Origin: Xanthobacteraceae bacterium
Lineage (GTDB): Bacteria > Pseudomonadota > Alphaproteobacteria > Rhizobiales > Xanthobacteraceae
Length of the DNA: 64,000 nt
NCBI GenBank assembly: GCA_030037885.1
Contig: JASHPU010000027.1
Span: 1 to 64,000, forward strand
Direction: 5' to 3'
The translations under genes were made by a program, and so were the position numbers. The notes below the pieces were generated by a model, which worked only from the letters and a program-made list of their open reading frames with translations, did no database searches and was not told the DNA's origin. This document shows positions 46,958 to 55,096 of this stretch, piece by piece. Position 1 is the stretch's first letter. Each line of letters starts with the position of its first letter.

Positions 46958-47811
46958 TCTGACTCCGGTTCGGTTTTTTGATCGGGCCGCACCGGTCGAC
47001 CGACAACGGTGCGCACCAGATTGATCGGCCGCTCGACCTGGGGCTCTTCCGCCAGCCCGCGCGGCATCGCGACGAATTTTGGTTGCTGATAGCCGCTGGC
47101 CTCTTGCGGAGCCGGTGCTGCGGCAGGCGCTGCAGGAGGCTTGGGGGGCGGCTCCTCACTCGGAAGGTTTTTTGGCACTTCAAATGTGAGTCCGAAGGCC
47201 CTCGCGACATCACGCAGCTCGTCCCAAGTGTGACGGATAACACGGGGGCGAAATTTGTATTCGCTCCGCTCCACGAAACCGACGCGCTCATTAGAGGTTT
47301 GATTGAACGCGACCTCTTCGCTGTCGTAGCCCCAGAGTTCGCTTGCGATCTTAATCGCGTCGGCAAGGTGCCCTATGCACTCTTTTTGACGCGCCACGAT
47401 CACGGCCCCCCGAGAGATTAACTCCTCACGCCTCGACTTCTTTTTGCTCTCCCATTCCACGTTGCGGACCTGATGCAACTGAACCAGCAGCAACGAAATG
47501 ACTTTCTGCCCGCTCTCGATCTCGCTCTCGAATACTCTCTCGCGCTCGTCGAATTGCCTGATTCGCTCAACGGTTATATCGGAGCCGGATTTTTCCCAGA
47601 CGGCTCGCTCCTCCTTAAACGCATTGAAGCGAGCCAAGCGGTCTCGCTCAGCAACTAGCGCATTGTCGATTTCTTTTTGAATATCGGCCGCAGGGCGAGG
47701 CCCAGCTGCTGCGTCGCGCACCGGAAGCACGCTTGATCGATTCGACACCGGGGAGCCTCCCTTTGCGGCGCCGGATCGTTTTTTCGGCGCGCGGGAAGCG
47801 CTTTCCCACAC
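46954..47811 (-). CDS. Unknown element protein with coiled-coil-like centre
   Basis: A 285-residue hydrophilic protein. The middle (EKSGSDITVERIRQFDERER, VFESEIESGQKVISLLLVQL) looks coiled-coil, and the C-terminal third is Pro/Ala-rich (SEEPPPKPPAAPAAAPAPQE). The base composition is lower in GC than that of the flanking host genes. Its stop overlaps the next gene. No function is suggested by the sequence. Confidence 0.6.
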   Translation of the reverse strand: MWESASRAPKKRSGAAKGGSPVSNRSSVLPVRDAAAGPRPAADIQKEIDNALVAERDRLARFNAFKEERAVWEKSGSDITVERIRQFDERERVFESEIESGQKVISLLLVQLHQVRNVEWESKKKSRREELISRGAVIVARQKECIGHLADAIKIASELWGYDSEEVAFNQTSNERVGFVERSEYKFRPRVIRHTWDELRDVARAFGLTFEVPKNLPSEEPPPKPPAAPAAAPAPQEASGYQQPKFVAMPRGLAEEPQVERPINLVRTVVGRPVRPDQKTEPESE

Positions 47812-47870
47812 ATTTGGGGAACGTTACCTACGGAAACCCCTGCTCAACTTACGAAAAAGGTTTTCGTAGG

Positions 47871-48704
47871 TTATAAGGCCTTGTTTTGTTTGAGGAAGCT
47901 GTTCCACCAGCCACGGTATTCTAATTTCAGAAACTCGGTCGCCGCTCGCGTTGCGCTCTCCAAATCGTAATCGCCCGGCGGTTCCCGACCGCTGTTGCGT
48001 TCCATGTAATCGATGCGCGCGAGCTGTCCGGCAAGTCCGCCCCTGGTGGGTGATTGCGTCTGCCGTGACCATTTGAGTAATTGGTCAAAGCAATTGCTGA
48101 ACGCATATTTTGGAGGGCGCCCTCTAACTTTCGCGTCCACCGCCGCGGTTGGCTCGCCCAAACCATCAATCTCATCGCCGGCGCCTGCTGGCCGCACGAC
48201 AGCCGAGGAAGCAAGCGCTTCTGCAGAATAAATGCGGATATCTATGAAGCGCGCGCCGCCGACATCCTCGGTAGCGACGCCCCTCGTTAGATTGACCGCC
48301 GTGATGTAATCCCAAAAACTCGCCTCGATCCTCTGCAGCGGTGCGGCGACACTGTTCAATCTGCCCTCAGCAATCCATTTGCCTGATCGAAAAAGGTCCC
48401 AGAAAGGTCGATAGATTAAAATTTCCGCTCGCTCCTCCTCGATGGACCCCGCAACATCACCGTCACCTACGCGCACGATCTCACCGTGTTTGCTGTCAAT
48501 CAGAGCGAGCGTGCAACAGGCGTCATTGGTTAGAACGCGAGCGCCATTAGCAATGCTCGCCAGTTCGCGATTGGAAAAATATGCGTCTAAGAAGCTGTCA
48601 AACGCGACCTGCAGGGACGCACCGGCAAGCGTAGGCGGGTTAATATCGCCGCGCTCTTGCTGCTCCTGTCGTTCCTTCGCCAGCATTTTTTTCGCCTCCC
48701 GCAT
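47871..48704 (-). CDS. Unknown element protein
   Basis: A 277-residue protein starting MREAKKMLAKERQEQQERGD, with GGAG seven bases before the chosen ATG (a TTG at 48737 is the alternative). It contains EILIYRPFWDLFRSGKWIAE and, near the end, RGRPPKYAFSNCFDQLLKWS, which has an AT-hook-like RGRPPK, so DNA contact is possible. It ends EYRGWWNSFLKQNKAL. No family was recognised. Confidence 0.6.
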   Translation of the reverse strand: MREAKKMLAKERQEQQERGDINPPTLAGASLQVAFDSFLDAYFSNRELASIANGARVLTNDACCTLALIDSKHGEIVRVGDGDVAGSIEEERAEILIYRPFWDLFRSGKWIAEGRLNSVAAPLQRIEASFWDYITAVNLTRGVATEDVGGARFIDIRIYSAEALASSAVVRPAGAGDEIDGLGEPTAAVDAKVRGRPPKYAFSNCFDQLLKWSRQTQSPTRGGLAGQLARIDYMERNSGREPPGDYDLESATRAATEFLKLEYRGWWNSFLKQNKAL

Positions 48705-48796
48705 TAGCGCTCCGCATCTGAGAAATCCGCGCGGCAATCGAGGTGCGGTCCCCGACTTTCGGCCCGTCGGCCTAGCCGCGCGAATCGGATTCTAGC

Positions 48797-49096
48797 TCAC
48801 TTGCCGGCCAAGCCGCTCGCGATCAGACGGAGCTTCCACGTTTCTATGCGGTCGCTTATCCGATCGAGTGGCAGCAGAGGCGCCCTGTTCTCCATAAGGC
48901 ACGCAATCAAATCCTGCAGCGCCGAGCAAACGTCGCCGCGCGCCTCGTTCATCGGTCCGGGATCAGGGAAATGCACGCTGTTTCGGAGCGCGATCAGATT
49001 TGCTGCACGCAACGCGCCGATGACCTGGAGCGGCGTGGTCATTCCCGATCGAAGTTCTTGAACCCTCCGCCGCACGCTTCGCCGCCTCCAATTCAT
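48797..49096 (-). CDS. Small unknown element protein
   Basis: A 99-residue helical protein (VIGALRAANLIALRNSVHFP, LQDLIACLMENRAPLLPLDR) without recognisable family. It lies in the leftward gene run, 92 bases before the next gene. Confidence 0.45.
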   Translation of the reverse strand: MNWRRRSVRRRVQELRSGMTTPLQVIGALRAANLIALRNSVHFPDPGPMNEARGDVCSALQDLIACLMENRAPLLPLDRISDRIETWKLRLIASGLAGK

Positions 49097-49313
49097 CTGC
49101 GATCATCGACATGCTCGGGAGGCCCTTCCGCCGCTTTCCGCGAATCGCTCGCCCGAAGCACGATTTTACATGGGTTGCCGCAGCGCCGGCGAACGCGCCA
49201 GCGCTGCGTTTTCCACATTTTTTTGTTGCGACTAGGCTCCGCCAAATTGGGGCCGGGGAAATTCCCGGCGGGCCCCATTTTGCACTGGCCTACGCTGCCG
49301 CTGCGTCGGCGGA

Positions 49314-49329
49314 TCCGCCAATTGGCGGA
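49314..49329. repeat. Palindrome TCCGCCAATTGGCGGA, copy 2
   Basis: Perfect 16-bp palindrome in the gap between two leftward element genes (49097-49376), a plausible regulator-binding position. The rest of the gap shows no gene. Confidence 0.8.
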
Positions 49330-49376
49330 GCCGCGGCGATGACCGACGTCTCCTGGTCGGCATCCGTGCGGCCGGG

Positions 49377-50186
49377 TTATTTCACGGCCAGCTGCGCGAC
49401 CTCTTCGGCTATCAAACCGGTAAGCAGCGGTCGGATGACACCGAGAAGACGCGGTGCCAGCTCGGCGGAGCCGTCTTCTTTGATACCGGCATACCTATAC
49501 CTCGCTTCGATCAGCAACAAAGCGCCGACCAAGTTAGGCGTCGCCGGCGCGAAAGCCACGATCTCCTCTTCGATCCTGTCTTTCTCCTCCCATGCAAGAT
49601 CGGCGGCTTGTTCGAGCGCGGGGATGTTCAGCTTGCATTCCGCAGCCTCGCGGCGTGAGAGGGCCTCGTCGCGGCGAGCCAATATCCAGCGCCGCCATCT
49701 GTCAGCTTTGGCCGCTCCAAAGTCACGGCAATAGTACTCGTAATACTGTTCGATGTAGTCATCGCAAGGTCTTACTGCGCGGACATCAGGACCGTGATAA
49801 TTCCAGACGCCGGCCGTCTTTTTGCTTTTCAATTCGATCGGCGGGCAGTACGCCAAGTCCCCGTATTCTCTGCCGTGCAAATCGGTGAACATACGTCCAC
49901 ACTTGGCCCAAGCCGGCAGCCGATCCGTCGCGGCCTCACTTTCACGGTCTGCGGCTCGCGCCGCAGCTTCGGCAGCGCGGAAGCGCCGCCACAGTGCGAA
50001 CAGGCGCTCGTCAGCGTCGGCGCCTGTCGGCCAAAGGGTTCCGGCATTCGCGTCAGAGACGATTTGCGGGGCAAGGGAAGCAGCGGACATTATGGTACTC
50101 ATCGCAAGAACTCCTCTACGAGATACACGCGCACCGTGCGCGGGCGAGCGATCGTCGCACGCGCTGATGGTTTTTTGATGCGTCAT
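49377..50186 (-). CDS. Unknown element protein with Tat-like signal
   Basis: A 269-residue protein. The N terminus contains SRRGVLAMSTIMSAASLAPQ, a twin-arginine-like signal with a hydrophobic core, then VSDANAG as a possible cleavage region. The mature part is hydrophilic and helical with many Trp, Tyr and Arg (FALWRRFRAAEAAARAADRE, DDYIEQYYEYYCRDFGAAKA). Export or membrane anchoring is inferred from the signal only. Function unknown. It is the first gene of the long leftward run. Confidence 0.55.
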   Translation of the reverse strand: MTHQKTISACDDRSPAHGARVSRRGVLAMSTIMSAASLAPQIVSDANAGTLWPTGADADERLFALWRRFRAAEAAARAADRESEAATDRLPAWAKCGRMFTDLHGREYGDLAYCPPIELKSKKTAGVWNYHGPDVRAVRPCDDYIEQYYEYYCRDFGAAKADRWRRWILARRDEALSRREAAECKLNIPALEQAADLAWEEKDRIEEEIVAFAPATPNLVGALLLIEARYRYAGIKEDGSAELAPRLLGVIRPLLTGLIAEEVAQLAVK

Positions 50187-50892
50187 CGGTGGACTCTTCG
50201 GAATGGCCTTTCAGGGCCGATGCCGGGACGGCCGGCAGCCGGGAGCTGAAAACCTGCCGAAGAGACAGGCGGCGCGCCTTTAGGCTTTCGCCCTGGACAT
50301 AGCAGCGCCCTCCCGGCCATAATGGCCAGGTCGGCGCCGCCGCCAAGCGGCGCTCTACGCCTCCGCAAGCAACGGCGCGGAGAGCATTTCGGCAGCCGCC
50401 CGCGCCAACGGACGCGCCGCCTATCTTCGGTCAGGGTTTTCAGGCCCAGAATCAGCATACAGGGAAAAGCCGGCGTTGTGAATCGCCGGCCGGCTCCCTT
50501 TTTGTGTTTTCCGGAAACTCCGCAGGATCAACAGGCTCTTTCGCCGCCGGGGCTTGTGCACAACGCTGCGGAAGAGCCTTTGTCCGGCACTGCCACCTGA
50601 GCGATGATGGCCAATGCCGCGCCGCCGTAAAGAGGAACACATTCGACGAACGGCCAATAAGGCCGGTGCGCCCGCGTCGCGGGAAGGGGCATCATTCCGT
50701 GCACGGCTCTACGCTGCGATGGGAGTGCCGGAGATGGAGCGGGCGCCAGACAAAAAAATGCTTCGGCTATCGCTTGTTGAGCTGCGCGACCGATCAATGA
50801 TAGCACGATTGCGCGAGACGTTAAGATTGCTGGCTACGCTGATCGGCGACAGTTTCAGCAATTCAGCAAACGGCGCATGGGTCGAACCTGCC
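50187..50892. other. Long gap between the gene run and the toxin-antitoxin pair
   Basis: About 700 bases with several GC hairpins (GCCGCCGCCAAGCGGCGC near 50334) and a terminator-like structure at 50462-50503. A rightward frame from ATG 50614 (MPRRRKEEHIRRTANKAGAP, basic and helical to about 50890) could be a small regulator, but it runs on through the antisense of the antitoxin gene, so I do not call it. The promoter of the leftward gene run should lie here. Confidence 0.45.
50462..50503 (+). terminator. Terminator-like hairpin
   Basis: GGGAAAAGCCGG pairs with CCGGCTCCC around an inner GCCGGCG/CGCCGGC stem, followed by TTTTT on the plus strand. Read from the other strand the inner stem is followed by TTTT, so it could also end the leftward toxin-antitoxin transcript. 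Confidence 0.5.
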
Positions 50893-51240
50893 CTAAATCA
50901 AAGACGCAACGGGTTCTGCTTTCGAGTCCCGCCGGCTGCGCTGCCGCGTAGGAGCGAGCGCGCGGGACACGGCCTCGGGTTCTTTCCTGATGACTTGGAG
51001 CAGCACGCGAGCCGCGCCGTCCGGTTGGCGACGATTCTGCTCCCACTCCCTCACAGTCGCTGCAGGCAAGCCGAACCGTGCCGCGAACTGCGCCTGGCTT
51101 AGCTCGAGAGCATTGCGGATTGCGCGGACATCCACTTCCGCGGGCACGAACACGCGGTAAGAATTGGGATTCGCCTCACCGCGAGCAATAGCGCGACCTT
51201 CCCGCGCCGCCTTGATCAATCGGCTACCAAGCTTGCTCAT
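50893..51240 (-). CDS. HigA-like antitoxin (XRE helix-turn-helix)
   Basis: A 115-residue protein with a Cro/CI-type DNA-binding domain (ALELSQAQFAARFGLPAATV, then REWEQNRRQPDGAARVLLQV). The start overlaps the toxin stop codon (ATGA), so the toxin gene comes first, as in HigBA modules. It should neutralise the toxin and repress the operon. The Arg-rich tail after residue 95 is not part of the fold. Confidence 0.85.
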   Translation of the reverse strand: MSKLGSRLIKAAREGRAIARGEANPNSYRVFVPAEVDVRAIRNALELSQAQFAARFGLPAATVREWEQNRRQPDGAARVLLQVIRKEPEAVSRALAPTRQRSRRDSKAEPVASLI

Positions 51241-51617
51241 GATCTTCCTCTTGCTCTCAGGGTGACGACACGTTTTCTGACACTCGCACGATAATCGCTG
51301 GCGTAACCGGCCAGTTCCTTCCGCAGCTCGTTCCGCTCGGCATTGGACAAGTCGGCGCGCTCACCCTTGTTAATCAGCGCAAGCAGCAACACAGGTACAT
51401 CCTCGCCCGCATAATAGCTGACGGTTCGGTAACCGCCCGATTTGCCTTTGCCGCGGCCAGCGAACCGCCGCTTCCGTGCGCCGCCAGTGCCGGGGATTAT
51501 GTCGCCGATCAACGGCTCCAATGAGATTGCCCGGATGATTTCGGCCACCTCGTCGTCAGAGAGCCCGCCGTCATGACAATCCGCGATGAAGGTCGGCGTT
51601 TCGATCACCGAGTGCAT
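51237..51617 (-). CDS. RelE/HigB-family toxin
   Basis: A 126-residue toxin of the RelE superfamily that contains the conserved KSGGYRTVSYY stretch and LLLALINKGERADLSNAERN followed by ELRKEL, typical of HigB-like ribosome-dependent mRNA interferases. It is paired with the downstream XRE antitoxin by a four-base overlap. The position at the attR end of the element, beyond all phage-type genes, suits an element-stabilising module. Confidence 0.85.
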   Translation of the reverse strand: MHSVIETPTFIADCHDGGLSDDEVAEIIRAISLEPLIGDIIPGTGGARKRRFAGRGKGKSGGYRTVSYYAGEDVPVLLLALINKGERADLSNAERNELRKELAGYASDYRASVRKRVVTLRARGRS

Positions 51618-51844
51618 GTTCCTATATACGGCAGTGCCGTACAGACGTCAAGGGCTCGCTCTGCCGCCGCCCAGAGGAGCACGGATCAGAGGTCCAAAGC
51701 GCTGGTAAGAGAAGCGGCGCGGCGCGAGAATCGTCGGCGCTCGTCGCGCCGAAATGAGGGCGGAAAAAAAGTCGCACTCGTCATCCGCCTCCGATCCCGC
51801 AGCGACCCCGCGGCTTCCGGTTCGGGCAGCAGCGACGGCGCCAG

Positions 51845-51860
51845 TCCGCCAATTGGCGGA
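51845..51860. repeat. Palindrome TCCGCCAATTGGCGGA, copy 3
   Basis: Perfect 16-bp palindrome, about 230 bases upstream of the toxin gene start and 100 bases from attR. Identical to the copies at 35800 and 49314. Confidence 0.8.
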
Positions 51861-51869
51861 GACGCAGCC

Positions 51870-51878
51870 ATTCTGACA
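51870..51878. promoter_or_regulatory. Candidate integrase arm site near attR
   Basis: ATTCTGACA followed by TTCGG, resembling the copy at 33430 (ATTCTGACAAATCGG). Its position 85 bases inside attR fits an arm-type integrase site. Confidence 0.45.
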
Positions 51879-51962
51879 TTCGGAATTTGCCCTTATCGAT
51901 CAAGGCGGCTCAAAGCGCGAACGTGTCAGAACGCGCCTTGATGCGGAACAAATCTCCTGCGC

Positions 51963-52007
51963 CTCTTAATCAGCGGGTCCAAGGTTCGAGTCCTTGTGCG
52001 CCCACCA
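51963..52007 (+). repeat. Attachment site attR (partial tRNA-Lys copy)
   Basis: Exact 45-bp copy of the tRNA-Lys 3' part (33326-33370), without the 5' half, so it is not a functional tRNA. It marks the right end of the integrated element. Host sequence resumes at 52008. Confidence 0.93.
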
Positions 52008-52058
52008 TCCAGGCCGTGTGTGCAGAGCGCCGTACCGTCATTCCCGCCGGGAGGACAC

Positions 52059-52468
52059 GTGCATCCGCCATCAATTACCGCCGCCTATCTCGCGGTTTTT
52101 GCTTTGCTCTACGCGGGGCTGAGCCTTCAAGTCGTGCGCTTGCGCCGCAAATTTCGATTTGCTTTCGGGGACGGTGGTAACAACGAGCTGCGCAATGCGA
52201 TCCGAGCGCACTCCCACTTTGCCGAATACGTGCCCATCATTGCACTGATGGTCGCGATGCTTGAAATCACCGGCCTGCCGAGAATATGGGGGTACACATG
52301 GCGATGGGAGCACTTCTCATTGCGCGGCTTCTCCACCCATTTGGCATGTACGCCAAGCCACGGACCACGCAATTCCAGATCGGCCGTGCAGGCGGTATGA
52401 TGATCACAACCCTGGTGATGATCGGCGCTGCAGCGCTCATTCTCTGGCGGCTCGCGCTGGTCCGATAG
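52059..52468 (+). pseudogene. MAPEG-family membrane protein, frameshifted
   Basis: A small four-helix membrane protein (eicosanoid/glutathione-metabolism family). It starts at GTG 52059, seven bases after GGGAGG. The first frame covers AYLAVFALLYAGLSLQVVRL and HSHFAEYVPIIALMVAMLEI. After LPRIW it leaves the frame at the run of five G (52288-52292), and the conserved remainder (ALLIARLLHPFGMYA, MMITTLVMIGAAALILWRLA) continues in another frame to 52468. One G lost from a G6 run explains it. Either a real inactivating mutation or a sequencing error. Confidence 0.75.
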
Positions 52469-52756
52469 CGCGCCGGCAATGTCGGGGTTCGGGGTCCCGG
52501 CATGGCGCTGCCGAATCCCGATGTCCGTTGTCGTGGCAGCTTTGGCGATAAGCGGATCTCACCCTGTCGTTCCCGGCTGACGCTCGCCTGGAGGTCCGAC
52601 CTTGTGTCTGTCCGCCCGAACGATCGCGACGGAAGCGACTCGGAGAGAATCAAACTTGCGGAACGGGCAGGCGGAACGTACCGTCAACACCCAGGATGAG
52701 GCGCACGGTCGAGGATCGGTCGACGAGCGACTATCCATTGATCAGGAGTCACGACG

Positions 52757-53245
52757 ATGTTCAGCATCCTCATGTCAAGCTCGCGGTCGCGCGCGGGTTT
52801 GCTGGCATCCGCTCTGGCTTTGGCCGGCGCCGGTGTTACCAATCCGGCTTTCGCCGGTTCGCCTTATGACGGCAATTGGAGCGTGGTGATCACGACGCGC
52901 GTCGGGGCGTGCGACCCGACCGCCCGCTATCGCCTGCAAATATCGAACGGCGCGGTCGTAAACGGAAGCGACAACGACATTAAGGTCCATGGCCAAGTCA
53001 GCCATGGCGGCATGGTCAACGTCTCGGTGCGCTCCGGCGATGCATGGGCCGTCGCGTCCGGTCGTCTCAGCGGAGAGACCGGCAGCGGCACATGGAAAGG
53101 CCAGGGATCGAGCGGCGCCTGCGAAGGCACCTGGGTGGCGGAACGGCGCGGCGCTGCGGCGCTATCCTCGCTGCTCAGACCGGCGGCATTCGGCAGCAGG
53201 TTACGATCGGCTTCCGGGTCGGCCGGAGGCGTCTTTACACCTTGA
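52757..53245 (+). CDS. Exported protein of unknown function
   Basis: A 162-residue protein with a signal peptide (LLASALALAGAGVTNPAFAG). The mature part starts SPYDGNWSVVITTRVGACDP and is beta-rich (QISNGAVVNGSDNDIKVHGQ, SGRLSGETGSGTWKGQGSSG), with a Cys pair (GACDP, GACEGTW) likely forming a disulphide. Such small exported proteins are common in rhizobia. No function is known to me. ATG 52757 follows GGAGTCACGACG. Confidence 0.7.
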   Translation: MFSILMSSSRSRAGLLASALALAGAGVTNPAFAGSPYDGNWSVVITTRVGACDPTARYRLQISNGAVVNGSDNDIKVHGQVSHGGMVNVSVRSGDAWAVASGRLSGETGSGTWKGQGSSGACEGTWVAERRGAAALSSLLRPAAFGSRLRSASGSAGGVFTP

Positions 53246-53479
53246 ACCTTGCGCCTCGTCTTTCTGCCGATGCTCACGGCAGAGGATGATGCCGTGGACG
53301 GCGCGTTGCCGGTGTCGATGCGCCGCCCTCTCATGCTTAAGGCGCAACGCTGCCATGATCTCGGCGTGCCTCGCTTCATAGACCGCCGTTCATATTTTTG
53401 CTCGTAACTGCGCCGGATCGAAGCGCCGCCGATCAGGGAGAGGACTGATTGCGCTGAATTTCAGCGTGCGAGGTGGCGC

Positions 53480-54442
53480 TTGGATCGTTTCACCGGAATG
53501 GCTGTTTTTTCCAAGGTCGTCGACACCGCCAGCTTTGCCGCGGCGGCGCGCTACTTCGGCATGTCGCCCGCCATGGTCAGCAAGCACGTGCAGACGCTCG
53601 AAGAGCGGCTCGGTGTGCGGCTGCTCAACCGCACGACGCGCCGGGTCAGCGCGACCGAAGTGGGCCAGAATTATTACGAGCGCTGCCTGCGTATTTTGTC
53701 CGAGTTGGAGGACGCCGAGCGCGCCGCCGGCGACCTGCAAGCTGCGCCACGCGGCCTGCTGCGCGTGACCGCGCCGGTGTCATTCAGCTTCCGTCACATC
53801 ACTCCGGCAATCGCCGATTACCTCGCTGCCTATCCCGAAGTTTCGGTCGATTTGAATCTCAATGATCATTACGTCGATCTACTCGAGGAACGTTTCGACG
53901 TCGCCGTCCGCGTTGGTCACCTTGCCGATTCGAGCCTGATGTCGCGGAAGCTGGGTTCAATCACGACGGCGGTATGCGCCTCGCCAACCTACCTCAAGGC
54001 GAACGGAGTACCCAGGCAGCCCAGCGATCTCACCAAACACAATTGCCTCATCTATACTTATGCCATGCACCAAAGTGCATGGCGCTTCGTCGATCGCGAC
54101 CGCCGGGAATACGTCGTGCGGGTGACCGGGCGGTTCCTCGCCAACAATGGCGACACGCTTCGCGCGCTCGCAATCAAGGACGCCGGCGTGGTCCTCGCGC
54201 CCGACTTCATCGTCGAAGAGGACTTGCAGGCCGGCCGCCTGATCCGACTCTTGTCCGAATACGCGACCGGAGAGACGCCGGTGCACGCCGTCTATCCGCA
54301 CAGCACGTATCTTTCGGTGAAGACCAGGACGTTCATCGACTTTCTGGCGGCGCGTTGGACTCGCTCGCCGCAGATCAAGGGCAACGGCGCGGACGGCAAG
54401 AGCAACGTGCGTACCACGCTGGCGCTCAACGCCGCTTGCTGA
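53480..54442 (+). CDS. LysR-family transcriptional regulator
   Basis: A 320-residue regulator starting at TTG 53480 (reads MDRFTGMAVFSKVVDTASFA), with GAGGTGG nine bases upstream. The winged helix-turn-helix (AARYFGMSPAMVSKHVQTLE) and the LysR substrate-binding domain (RVTAPVSFSFRHITPAIADY, LDLNDHYVDL-like strand VDLNLNDHYVDLLEERFDVA) are complete. The target cannot be told: the next rightward gene is a tiny exported protein, and no divergent gene adjoins it. Confidence 0.92.
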   Translation: MDRFTGMAVFSKVVDTASFAAAARYFGMSPAMVSKHVQTLEERLGVRLLNRTTRRVSATEVGQNYYERCLRILSELEDAERAAGDLQAAPRGLLRVTAPVSFSFRHITPAIADYLAAYPEVSVDLNLNDHYVDLLEERFDVAVRVGHLADSSLMSRKLGSITTAVCASPTYLKANGVPRQPSDLTKHNCLIYTYAMHQSAWRFVDRDRREYVVRVTGRFLANNGDTLRALAIKDAGVVLAPDFIVEEDLQAGRLIRLLSEYATGETPVHAVYPHSTYLSVKTRTFIDFLAARWTRSPQIKGNGADGKSNVRTTLALNAAC

Positions 54443-54614
54443 CGCTGTGGCGTGCGCGGCCAATCATTATTCATCGTGGCGTAATAGACTGTTTCTCATC
54501 CGCTCCATAGTCGAACTGTAGCAGCGTTCACATCTTCCGGCAGCAGCGCGCAGCAGATTGCGGCGCGCGCGGGGCGCCCAAGGTCGGGGCCCAGTCGCCA
54601 AAAGGAGATGTGAC

Positions 54615-54845
54615 ATGAAGTCGTTCAGAAAACACACAGTCGCTGCGGCGTTGGCATTCGCCGCTGTGGCCGTTGGCTCTGCGCCGGCATTTGCTCAGAG
54701 CGCTTACCAAGTCTATGCAAGGCAGCAGCACCATCAGGTGCAGCCGCAGGCGCGCGGCTACTCCGCTTACGATTACGTGGCGCCACCGGCCGCAGATCCG
54801 GCGCCGACGTTCACGGCGCCCGGCGGATGGAAGGATCTGCACTGA
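54615..54845 (+). CDS. Tiny exported protein
   Basis: A 76-residue protein starting at ATG 54615, with AAGGAG eight bases upstream. The signal peptide (VAAALAFAAVAVGSAPAFAQ) is followed by a 47-residue Gln/Tyr/Pro-rich mature peptide (SAYQVYARQQHHQVQPQARG) that is probably unstructured. Many rhizobial genomes carry such short exported peptides of unknown use. Confidence 0.65.
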   Translation: MKSFRKHTVAAALAFAAVAVGSAPAFAQSAYQVYARQQHHQVQPQARGYSAYDYVAPPAADPAPTFTAPGGWKDLH

Positions 54846-55096
54846 CGCCGACAATGGTTACGCGGGGCCAACAGCGGCCTCTTGGCGGCGGTCGGGCGAT
54901 CAGCTTCACAAACCTTGGAAGCTTTCGCCCGATCGCCGCCGAAATTCGGAGCATTGCCCGATCGGACTGCATCAGCGGCGTCATTGCGAGGCGGCGCATG
55001 CAGCGGGATCCAGGCTACTTCGTTCCTGCAAATTCAAAACGCGTTCGTTGGCGGGAATGAGCCGCACCCTCTAATCTTCGCTACCGCTTGCGATCA
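54846..55096. other. Gap with a degenerate intergenic repeat
   Basis: No gene seen. The words CGTCATTGCGAGG (54982) and GGGATCCAG (55006) resemble a degraded copy of a common rhizobial repeat that begins CGTCATTGCGAGG and ends near CAATCCAG. Confidence 0.35.

Larger units (their letters stand above)
51618..51962. other. attR-proximal flank of the element
   Basis: No convincing gene. It holds the third palindrome (51845-51860), the third ATTCTGACA word (51870-51878) and the promoter region of the toxin-antitoxin pair. Confidence 0.5.

Noticed and set aside
50614-51102. Rightward frame beginning MPRRRKEEHIRRTANKAGAP
   Set aside because: The first 90 residues could be a small basic regulator, but the frame continues through the antisense of the antitoxin gene and has no recognised family. 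Kept only as a note.
51963-52007. Second tRNA-Lys gene
   Set aside because: Only the 3' 45 bases are present. The D-arm and 5' acceptor half are missing, so it is the attR copy.
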